Origin: Planctomycetota bacterium
Lineage (GTDB): Bacteria; Planctomycetota; UBA8108; JACQVS01
Assembly: GCA_028280485.1 (NCBI GenBank)
Contig: JANQLS010000116.1
Location: 22,512-86,511, forward strand
Direction: 5' to 3'
DNA length: 64,000 bases
Part shown: piece after piece, positions 16,052-23,717 of the stretch
How the letters are laid out: each line of letters begins with the position of its first letter
How positions within the stretch are numbered: position 1 is the stretch's first letter
The notes under the pieces: generated by a model
The model's input: only the letters and a program-made list of their open reading frames with translations
Database searches by the model: none
What the model was told of the DNA's origin: nothing
Program-made: the position numbers and the translations under genes

Positions 16052-18487
16052 TCAAAACTCTTCCCATTCAGAACCTGAAGTCGAAGTTGAGACCACCTTT
16101 GAAGGGGCTCGCCCTGAATTCTTAGGACTGACAATCGCAGCCCCACCAGACGATCCAAATCCTGAGTGGGAATTACCGACGTCTTCTTCTCCAGTATTGA
16201 AGAAGCGAATCACGTCGATAAGGGTTTTGGCTTGATTGTCGAGAGCTTCGGAAGAAGACGCTGCTTCTTCCACCAAGGCTGCGTTTTGCTGAGTCATTTG
16301 GTCCATCTGCATGACCGCCTTATTAACTTCTTCAATTCCAGAAGACTGTTCTTGGCAAGCTGCAGTAATTTCGGCGATCAACTCGCTGACCTTCTTGACC
16401 GAGCCCACGATTTCATCGAGAGTTTGACCCGATTTATCAACCAATCGAGTACCGTCTTCAACTTTAGTTACACTATCGTTGATCAACGCTTTAATTTCCT
16501 TAGCCGCTTCAGCACTTCTTTGAGCTAAGTTTCTGACCTCGGCAGCGACAACGGCAAAACCTCGTCCTTGTTCACCTGCACGCGCAGCTTCAACAGCAGC
16601 ATTCAAGGCTAAGAGGTTCGTTTGGAAGGCGATCTCATCGATAACCCCGATGATATCGGCGATCTTCTTACTCGCTGAGTTGATCTCGCCCATGGCGTTG
16701 ATCGCGCTCTGAACAACTTCTCCACCTTTTTCAGCTTGAACACTGGTCTCAGCTGAGAGAGTGTTTGCCTCTTTGGCATTCTCAGCATTTTGCTTAACCG
16801 TACCGGTGAGCTCTTCCATACTTGAAGCGGTTTCTTCAAGGGAAGAAGCTTGCTCTTCAGTTCTCTTATTGAGGCTGGCATTTCCTTGGGCAATCTCTCC
16901 AGAGGAAATTGAAATCTGACTACCAGAATCTCTGATCTTACCGACCATGGAGAACAAGTTTGTTACAGTTGAGTTCAGCGAATCACTGAGAACTTTAAAT
17001 TCACCATTGTAACTCCCATCCATAGCTTGGGTGAGATCACCATTAGACAATGAGCCTAAAACTCGCTTTGCTTCACTCAATGGACTGACGATGGTATCCA
17101 TGAGGCGGTTCACACCCTGTGCGATGGTTGCCATAAAGCCTTCGAAAGACTCAGCGTCGACACGTTGAGAAAGATCTCCTTCGACTGCCGAAGTAATCAA
17201 GTTTTGAATCTCTCGTTCGGCTGCTTTTTGTTCAGTGATGTCTCGCCATTCAACTGCGTTACCCACTAAATCACCATTGTGATCTACAATCGCGGTCGCG
17301 TTCACTTGGAATTCCAATTCACCTACGGTAATTTCAGCTGTTGCCGGTAAATTGTTTTTGTCAGAGAGCAAGCGACGCTGATGCGCTGGATTGACGTGGA
17401 AGTCATCGATAGTACGACCAATTAAGCTATCTACAGTAAATCCAGGGAAGATCGTCCGTAGCCTAGCTTCATGTTTTTGGAACATGGCTGTAACTGCAGG
17501 GTTCATATACTGAATTTTAAACTCTTCGTCAGCAATCATGAGATTCGTCTCAATTCCATCGACTGCTGATTGAAGACGGGCGACTTCAGCTTCCTTCGCC
17601 CGAACTTCAGTAACATCGGCCCATTCTAAAGTACAGCCAATGTATGTTCCTTGCTTATCAACAGTGGCTGAAACACTGATATCAAAGACAAGGGGACCCA
17701 CATTAATATCAGTTCGATAGGGTAGGTTCGCTGGATTTGAAAGTAGGTTTCGCTGGTGAGATGGATTCTCATGGAACTGGTCGATACAAACCCCAACTAA
17801 CGAATCAGGATCAAAACCTGGATAAACTTTTTGTAGAGTAGCTTTGTGTTTTCGAAGAAGTTGAATCGTTGCTTGATTCGCATAATTGATGACCAAATCT
17901 GTATCGATCAACATCATTGGAGTCATCGCTCCTTCAACCGCAGAAACCATTCTTTGGCTAAGTGAATCTACCTGGTCTTGTCCTTCTGTCGAACCAGCTT
18001 CGTTAACTGGGTTATCACTCATTGAACTATCCTCACTATTGTTACTATAAGCACTGAGCATGATAGAAGCGATGCTGCTCAATGCCGCTTCCCACGCGCC
18101 TTCTACTTCACTTGTCCATGCCTCACCGGCAACTTCTCCCATGACCTCCAACAATGTGGAAGCGACAATAGGGTAATGTGCTTCTTCAGCACCGTAAGCC
18201 TCATGCTGCGCTCCTAACTCTAGGAGTGAGCCCTGAAGCATACCGGGCTTCTTCAAATTGTTGATGACCAATCCGATGCTGGTCAGCAACTTCCTCCGTT
18301 GCTCGACCATATCACCTTTGAACAACTCGCGAACGCCGGGATATTGTTCAAATAATCGTTCATAAAATTTTTCGACAATCAGTTCCGCGTTAGGTGCGAC
18401 TGCCTGAAAGCTTTTCTCTAAGACCTCAACATTAAGCTCAGCAAGAGAGTTTTGTTGAGTATTATTCAATCCTGTGTTTTCCGACAT
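16052..18487 (-). CDS. Soluble globin-coupled chemoreceptor with tandem PAS domains
   Basis: 811 residues with no membrane segment. A globin domain covers about 15-150; the proximal haem ligand is His95 in LGAQHEAYG. Two related PAS domains follow (about 180-300 and 305-420), each with a FHxNPxHQR motif. A HAMP-like linker (about 430-520) leads to the methyl-accepting domain with the tip IIGVIDEIAFQTNLLALNAA. The C-terminus is a Ser/Gly-rich linker ending in EWEEF, a CheR/CheB-tethering type of pentapeptide. Globin-coupled chemoreceptors sense oxygen and drive aerotaxis; that role is inferred here. AGGAGA precedes the ATG. The gene sits between cheW and cheR, so it is likely the main receptor of this system. 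Confidence 0.94.
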   Translation of the reverse strand: MSENTGLNNTQQNSLAELNVEVLEKSFQAVAPNAELIVEKFYERLFEQYPGVRELFKGDMVEQRRKLLTSIGLVINNLKKPGMLQGSLLELGAQHEAYGAEEAHYPIVASTLLEVMGEVAGEAWTSEVEGAWEAALSSIASIMLSAYSNNSEDSSMSDNPVNEAGSTEGQDQVDSLSQRMVSAVEGAMTPMMLIDTDLVINYANQATIQLLRKHKATLQKVYPGFDPDSLVGVCIDQFHENPSHQRNLLSNPANLPYRTDINVGPLVFDISVSATVDKQGTYIGCTLEWADVTEVRAKEAEVARLQSAVDGIETNLMIADEEFKIQYMNPAVTAMFQKHEARLRTIFPGFTVDSLIGRTIDDFHVNPAHQRRLLSDKNNLPATAEITVGELEFQVNATAIVDHNGDLVGNAVEWRDITEQKAAEREIQNLITSAVEGDLSQRVDAESFEGFMATIAQGVNRLMDTIVSPLSEAKRVLGSLSNGDLTQAMDGSYNGEFKVLSDSLNSTVTNLFSMVGKIRDSGSQISISSGEIAQGNASLNKRTEEQASSLEETASSMEELTGTVKQNAENAKEANTLSAETSVQAEKGGEVVQSAINAMGEINSASKKIADIIGVIDEIAFQTNLLALNAAVEAARAGEQGRGFAVVAAEVRNLAQRSAEAAKEIKALINDSVTKVEDGTRLVDKSGQTLDEIVGSVKKVSELIAEITAACQEQSSGIEEVNKAVMQMDQMTQQNAALVEEAASSSEALDNQAKTLIDVIRFFNTGEEDVGNSHSGFGSSGGAAIVSPKNSGRAPSKVVSTSTSGSEWEEF

Positions 18488-18505
18488 ACTCTGAATCTCT
18501 CCTAC

Positions 18506-19042
18506 TCAAACTTGGATATCTGCAAGTTCATCGCTATTGAGCAGATGATCGATATCTAAAATGATGACCATCTTCTCTTCCACAGTTGCGATGCCCTTAA
18601 CAAATTCAATATTGACAACGCTTCCGAAATCGGGCGCGGGCTTCACATCTTCCATCGCCACGTTATAGACATCGGAAACAGCATCGACCACGATCCCCAT
18701 GATGCGACTATCGGATCCTGTTCTCGATTCAACTCGTAAGACGATAACGACGGTGGTCGTTCCGTAAGGAATAGACTCCAACTCAAATCGCTTACGCAAA
18801 TCCACAATAGGAACAATCGTTCCTCTGAGATTGATCACCCCCTGAATGTAATCTGGGGTGTTCGGGATTTCAGTGACAGAATCCCAACCCTTGATCTCTT
18901 GGACCCGCAAGATATCCACACCATATTCTTGTTCTTGCAATATAAAGGTGAGGAATTGATCTGACTCTACTGAAGCAAGTTCACCGGCGTTCTGAATTTG
19001 ACCTCCAGAATTCACCTGCTCTTGAACCTTTTCTGCTTGCAT
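18506..19042 (-). CDS. cheW: CheW: chemotaxis coupling protein
   Basis: 178 residues with a single CheW domain at about residues 28-170 (FLTFILQEQEYGVDILRVQE, PDYIQGVINLRGTIVPIVDL). CheW links chemoreceptor tips to CheA in the signalling array. The ribosome site AAGGAG is strong, and a hairpin lies in the gap after cheA, which suggests that cheW is expressed more strongly or separately from cheA. It is 18 bases upstream of the receptor gene. Confidence 0.96.
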   Translation of the reverse strand: MQAEKVQEQVNSGGQIQNAGELASVESDQFLTFILQEQEYGVDILRVQEIKGWDSVTEIPNTPDYIQGVINLRGTIVPIVDLRKRFELESIPYGTTTVVIVLRVESRTGSDSRIMGIVVDAVSDVYNVAMEDVKPAPDFGSVVNIEFVKGIATVEEKMVIILDIDHLLNSDELADIQV

Positions 19043-19064
19043 GAAAATTCTCCTTAACTTTAAG

Positions 19065-19087
19065 AGCGCGCCTTGAAACTACGCGCT
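19065..19087 (-). promoter_or_regulatory. Hairpin between cheA and cheW
   Basis: AGCGCG and CGCGCT pair across an 11-base loop in the 109-base gap, 23 bases upstream of the cheW start. It could be an RNA processing or stabilising structure at a point where operon stoichiometry changes. Confidence 0.4.
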
Positions 19088-19151
19088 ATTAATCTTGATT
19101 ACCTTTTCATTCAAGGCTGCTCTTTTAAATTCGAAATAAGTCTCAAAGACA

Positions 19152-21191
19152 TCAAGCCATTTGAACTGCTTGTTCCTCCAATTCCTTGGCCAAATTAAAA
19201 TTCACATCTCTAGTAGAGCCGTGTGAATACTTAATCAATCCAGGAATATCTAAAATGAGAGCCACGGTTCCATCACCCAGGATGGTTGCCCCGCTAAAGC
19301 CTTCGACTCGCTTGTAATTACTTTCCAGACTTTTGATCACGACCTGTTGTTGACTGAGGAGGTCATCCACAACCAACCCTGCCTTTTGACCATCTCCTTC
19401 TACGACCACCAGAAGACCGTTCTCCAACTCCAAGGAATCAGGCTCAATTCCCATTGTGGAGTGAAGACGGATAATGGGGATGTAATCGTCACGAAGTTTG
19501 TAAACCAATGCTTTACCCGCAAGTGATTTCATGAACTTCGTTTTTATTTGAAGAGATTCAATGATGGAGATGAGAGGTAAAATAAAGGTCGAGTCTCCAA
19601 CTCGAATCAATTGCCCATCGAGAATAGCCAACGTTAATGGCAATCGAATTGAAAAAGTCGTTCCTACACCTTCGGAAGACTGAACTTCGACTTGTCCACC
19701 CAAGGCTTTGATATTCTTTCGAACGACATCCATACCCACCCCACGACCCGAGACATCACTCACTTCTTGAGCCGTTGAGAATCCAGCATGAAAAATGAAG
19801 TCGTAAATCACATCGGCAGGGGGAACTTCTTCCGCACCGATGAGACCGTTTTGTCGGGCTTTCTCTAGCACTTTTTGAGCATTGATCCCAGCGCCGTCAT
19901 CCTTAATTTCGATGACGATGTTGCCACCTTTGTGATAAGCATGAAGGTGAACGACTCCAACCTCTTCTTTACCTTGAGATTTTCTCGTTTCAGGATCCTC
20001 TACTCCGTGGTCAACCGCATTACGAATGAGGTGAACCAGGGGATCAACAATCTTTTCTAAGACGGTTTTGTCGAGTTCAGTACCCTCACCCGACATCCTC
20101 AAATCAACTTTCTTACCCAATTTGTTGCAAAGATCGTGCACCATTCGGGGAATTCGATTGAAGGCAAAACTGATAGGCATCATACGAATGCGCATGACGC
20201 TCTCTTGAAGCTCACGAGTATTGCGTTCCAATTGCGATAAGCCATCGCGAAGCTTATCGAGCTTGCTCATGTCGAAATCTTCGCTCAATTGCCCCAACAT
20301 CGATTGAGTGATGACTAACTCCCCTACCATATTGACCAATGAATCAACCTTGTCAGTTCCAACTCGAATTGAACTGGCTTCGGTTGATTTGGTTGTAGTT
20401 CGTTCTTTGGTAGTACTTGAAGCAGCTGCGGGGGAGGGAGATTCTGCTTGCTCTAAATTGGAGGGATCTTCTAAGTGCTCTTCTTCAAAGGGTTCGATTT
20501 CAAGATCACAATCTTCATCAACCCATTCAAAAATTTCTTCGACTTGATCTTTACTCACTTCACCCATCAAGGTGAGTTCCCAATTTAAAAAACAGTCTTC
20601 GGGATTAAAGTCATTAAATGCAGGAAGCTGCTGTATGTCGACTGAGCACTGAACTTCACCTAGTTCTTGAAGCCCTCGAAACATTAAAACAGGATCATTT
20701 CCCGTTTTAAGAAGATAAGCTTTAGGAACAAAGCGAATCAGCCAGCCCTTACTCACCACTTGCTCGTTCTGTTCATCAGTACTGTCACTTGAAGAATTCG
20801 ATACTTCAGTCAACATAGTTTCGAGTTTTGATTGAACTTCAGAACGATGATTTTCGTCGATCGGTTCTTCATCTCGAACAGCACATAAAAGATGACGGAT
20901 GACATCGACAGACTCGAGAAGGACGTTTCCCAATGCCGAAGTAAATTCGCGTTCTTTAGAACGCACTTGATCTAGGAGGGTTTCAACGACATGGGTAAAA
21001 GCAGTCACTTCGGAAAATCCGAAAGTCCCACTTCCTCCCTTGATCGAATGGGCTGCACGGAAAACAGTATTAACCACTTCAACATCAGAAGAATCTTCTT
21101 CTAAGGTCAGTAGCCCTGCTTCCATCTTGTCCAATCCTTCAAAACTTTCCTCCAAGAAGGTTTGCTGGAATTGGCTCATGTCAAAATTCAT
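19152..21191 (-). CDS. cheA: CheA: chemotaxis histidine kinase
   Basis: About 679 residues. The N-terminal HPt domain carries the phosphorylated His in FRAAHSIKGGSGTFGF (residue 48 with this start). A second small alpha/beta domain follows (GWLIRFVPKAYLLKTGNDP), then a Ser/Thr-rich linker, the dimerisation helices (DKVDSLVNMVGELVITQS), the ATP-binding domain (HLIRNAVDHGVEDP, DDGAGI, GRGVGMDVV) and a CheW-like C-terminal domain. It phosphorylates CheY and CheB in response to receptors. The frame reaches back to a TTG at 21197, but the ATG at 21191, 6 bases after the cheY stop, is preferred. Its tight link to cheY implies co-translation. Confidence 0.96.
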   Translation of the reverse strand: MNFDMSQFQQTFLEESFEGLDKMEAGLLTLEEDSSDVEVVNTVFRAAHSIKGGSGTFGFSEVTAFTHVVETLLDQVRSKEREFTSALGNVLLESVDVIRHLLCAVRDEEPIDENHRSEVQSKLETMLTEVSNSSSDSTDEQNEQVVSKGWLIRFVPKAYLLKTGNDPVLMFRGLQELGEVQCSVDIQQLPAFNDFNPEDCFLNWELTLMGEVSKDQVEEIFEWVDEDCDLEIEPFEEEHLEDPSNLEQAESPSPAAASSTTKERTTTKSTEASSIRVGTDKVDSLVNMVGELVITQSMLGQLSEDFDMSKLDKLRDGLSQLERNTRELQESVMRIRMMPISFAFNRIPRMVHDLCNKLGKKVDLRMSGEGTELDKTVLEKIVDPLVHLIRNAVDHGVEDPETRKSQGKEEVGVVHLHAYHKGGNIVIEIKDDGAGINAQKVLEKARQNGLIGAEEVPPADVIYDFIFHAGFSTAQEVSDVSGRGVGMDVVRKNIKALGGQVEVQSSEGVGTTFSIRLPLTLAILDGQLIRVGDSTFILPLISIIESLQIKTKFMKSLAGKALVYKLRDDYIPIIRLHSTMGIEPDSLELENGLLVVVEGDGQKAGLVVDDLLSQQQVVIKSLESNYKRVEGFSGATILGDGTVALILDIPGLIKYSHGSTRDVNFNLAKELEEQAVQMA

Positions 21192-21197
21192 TTTCAA

Positions 21198-21560
21198 TTA
21201 CCCCAATACGCGTTTGATGGTTGATAGTAATTGATCTGGATTGAAAGGCTTGACCAACCACCCAGTAGCACCTGCAGCTTTACCCTCTTTTTTCTTTTCC
21301 GAGGATGACTCCGTTGTCAGCACAAGAATCGGGGTAAATTTATAATTTGGCAGGGTTCTTAGATTGCGAGTCAGAGTGATCCCATCCATGTTGGGCATGT
21401 TGACATCCGTTAAGACAAGGTCCACTCCCTTTGCTTTTGCCACTTCAAAAGCCTCAGAACCATCGACAGCCTCTTCGACGGTGTGACCCGCGCTTTTTAA
21501 CGTGAATGCCACCATTTGCCTCATGGAAGCAGAATCATCGACAGCTAAAATGTTAGCCAT
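21198..21560 (-). CDS. cheY: CheY-type single-domain response regulator
   Basis: A 120-residue receiver domain and nothing else. Asp residues are in LAVDDSASM, the phospho-acceptor is in LVLTDVNMPNMDG, Thr in VLTTESS and Lys in WLVKPFNPDQ. This is the form that binds the flagellar switch after phosphorylation by CheA. The ATG at 21560, with GGAAG upstream, is preferred over the in-frame ATG at 21575 because it gives the standard CheY length. It is the first gene of the che operon, so the operon promoter should lie in 21561-21700. Confidence 0.93.
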   Translation of the reverse strand: MANILAVDDSASMRQMVAFTLKSAGHTVEEAVDGSEAFEVAKAKGVDLVLTDVNMPNMDGITLTRNLRTLPNYKFTPILVLTTESSSEKKKEGKAAGATGWLVKPFNPDQLLSTIKRVLG

Positions 21561-21575
21561 GTTAGAACTTCCCAT

Positions 21576-21997
21576 CTGCCAGTTAATTAAAAGACTTCCA
21601 CTGACTCAGATGATGCACAATGAAAGTTGAAATGGAGGTATAGAGAAATTAGGTTGTTCTCTTACTTCCGATTAAACGTCTTAGTTCATCCCACAATTGA
21701 GATCCAAAATGAGTGAACAAAGACTTAACGACCTTCTTTTATTCGGCGGTAAGTTAGGAGAAATTTAGGGAGAGGAATCAAGATGGGATTATCAGTTAGT
21801 ACAAATTGAAAAAGAGCAGAAAACGAGTTGGGTTTCCTAGGGTTACACCTTAGTTCGAGGCTCTAAAGGATACTTTGAATAGGTTTTGCGAAACCGGGAC
21901 TTAAATTACGTGTATAAATTGGACGATTCTGGATCGCGTTGATGAACTCAGGGATCGTAAATAACGCAAGCTCATTAGGAGTTCTGGTAATAAAGAT
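21576..21997. other. Intergenic region, che operon promoter side
   Basis: No gene or clear hairpin repeat seen. AT-rich sequence between the end of the FlhG-like gene and the start of cheY. The che promoter is expected here, but no box could be named with confidence. Confidence 0.5.
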
Positions 21998-22753
21998 TCA
22001 AGCTTGATTCATGGAGAGTTCTTTTAATCTGATAACAATCTGAGTTAGGTCTTGGGTAGCTTGTGATTGAGGGAACTCTTGAGCAAACGGTTTTTTACTT
22101 CTTAAACCTTTTTGAACTGAAGAGTCTTTGGTGACATGCCCTAGGAACTGAGGGCGAAATTGGAGGTAATTTTCGCAGACTTTAGTTAAGCCCGAATAGA
22201 ACTTCTCGGCTTCTTCTTCATCTTGAACTTGATTGAGTAAAAGATGAAACTCTTGTCGGTCATACTCTTGCCAAATCACTTTTATAAGTGCATAGGCATC
22301 CGTAATCGAGGTGGGATCAGGAGTTAATACAACAGTTGAAATCTGACTCAAATGGTTGAACCACAATACATCGGCACCAATCCCCGCAGCAGTATCGATG
22401 AGGATCATATCAAATTCTGAACCGAGCTGATCCAAGAGCTCACCCATTTGTTTTTGAGCATCGGGTCCCTGATTCACCATATCCGGAACACCCGAGGTCG
22501 CTGGCAAGACAGCAAAATTGTTGTTAACCCAGGCTAAGGAATCCGATAACTCTGCCTTTTGCTCCAAGACATCCTGAAGAGTCGTCTCCACATTCAAGTT
22601 CAACAGGATATCGACGTTTGCTAAACCAAGATCACCATCGACGAGAAGAGTTTTAGTACCAGCTTGGGCAAGGAGGCTAGCCACATTTACTGAAAGGCTA
22701 GTCTTTCCGACTCCCCCTTTACCACTACTGAAGGCAATTACATTAGGTCCCAT
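21998..22753 (-). CDS. FlhG/YlxH-like MinD-family ATPase
   Basis: 251 residues with the deviant Walker A motif GKGGVGKTSLSVN, the switch regions DGDLGLANVDILL and LIDTAAGIG, and TPDPTSITDAYALIK, a segment typical of FlhG. FlhG counts or places flagella in concert with the GTPase FlhF; FlhF is not in this window. ParC, which positions chemotaxis arrays, is a related alternative given the che operon downstream. A C-terminal membrane-targeting helix like that of MinD is not obvious. It follows the GGDEF gene after 9 bases and has an AAGAGAAG ribosome site. Confidence 0.85.
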   Translation of the reverse strand: MGPNVIAFSSGKGGVGKTSLSVNVASLLAQAGTKTLLVDGDLGLANVDILLNLNVETTLQDVLEQKAELSDSLAWVNNNFAVLPATSGVPDMVNQGPDAQKQMGELLDQLGSEFDMILIDTAAGIGADVLWFNHLSQISTVVLTPDPTSITDAYALIKVIWQEYDRQEFHLLLNQVQDEEEAEKFYSGLTKVCENYLQFRPQFLGHVTKDSSVQKGLRSKKPFAQEFPQSQATQDLTQIVIRLKELSMNQA

Positions 22754-22762
22754 TAACTTCTC

Positions 22763-23443
22763 TTAAAAATCAAAATTGAGGCTCTGTTTCTCTTGTCGAG
22801 AAACTCCTTCAATCGACTTTCTCTCTACAGACTGAACTTGGTTTCTACCCTTTTGTTTAGCTCGGATCAGACACTCATCCACCTCGTGAATGAAGGCCTC
22901 ACCTGAGAGATCCATTCCTTCCTCAAAGGTCCCCACCCCAAAACTCGCTGTTAAGGCAATTTTTGTGTCATCGGAGATCAACTCAGACTTTTCAATTCGC
23001 TCCCGCATTCTTTCGGCTACTAACTGCCCCCCCGATAATCGAGTATTCGGCAGAATCAATGTGAATTCTTCACCACCGTAACGGCAGACAATATCGATCT
23101 TCCTTAAACTCCCCTTGAGTAACTTTGCAATGTGCTTCAGCGCAAGATTTCCAACTTGATGGCCATAGGTATCATTGATGCTCTTGAAATGATCGATGTC
23201 GATCATCACTAACGTAGTAGGCGAACCAGTTCTTCGAGTACGTTCTATCTCTCGTTCCACAGCCGAAACTAAATATCGGAAGTTATATAATCCGGTGAGC
23301 GGATCGGTTTGTGAAAGTTGAGATAACCGAGCATGAGCGACCTTCAATAACTGCACCTGATCATATATAGGACAGTCATGAGTCCCCAAGGGACAAGCTT
23401 CATCATGAGCTGCTGATGATTTTGGATTAGATTCTGTGCTCAT
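22763..23443 (-). CDS. GGDEF-domain diguanylate cyclase
   Basis: 226 residues. A short N-terminus carries a cysteine motif (CPLGTHDCPIYDQ) and is followed by the GGDEF domain at about 50-205 (DPLTGLYNFRYLVSAVERE, IDIDHFKSINDTYGHQVGN, active site YGGEEF). It should make cyclic di-GMP, which lowers motility and favours attachment in many bacteria. There is no membrane segment. The paired cysteines near the N-terminus could bind a metal or respond to redox state; that is a guess. It is directly upstream of the FlhG-like gene, so c-di-GMP signalling and flagellar placement are co-transcribed. Confidence 0.92.
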   Translation of the reverse strand: MSTESNPKSSAAHDEACPLGTHDCPIYDQVQLLKVAHARLSQLSQTDPLTGLYNFRYLVSAVEREIERTRRTGSPTTLVMIDIDHFKSINDTYGHQVGNLALKHIAKLLKGSLRKIDIVCRYGGEEFTLILPNTRLSGGQLVAERMRERIEKSELISDDTKIALTASFGVGTFEEGMDLSGEAFIHEVDECLIRAKQKGRNQVQSVERKSIEGVSRQEKQSLNFDF

Positions 23444-23717
23444 TTACTAAAAAAAGTCATCCTGAGAGCCAGCATTCAACTACCTAGGGAAATTATTCTT
23501 ATACACAATTTCAACTACCTTAGTTTTATATCGATCGGTAGGGGACAAGAACTCAAGAGAAGGGCTTATAGATTAAAAAATCTTAGCTTTATAGGAAGAA
23601 TAGTAGGGCTCAGAGAGACAAATCGTAAAAGAGCTGGAGACCCTATCCGGCTTTATAAACAGCTTTCAGTAGGATATTAAGTATCTAAAATTTCAGTGGG
23701 TAAGAAGAGGCCTCAAC

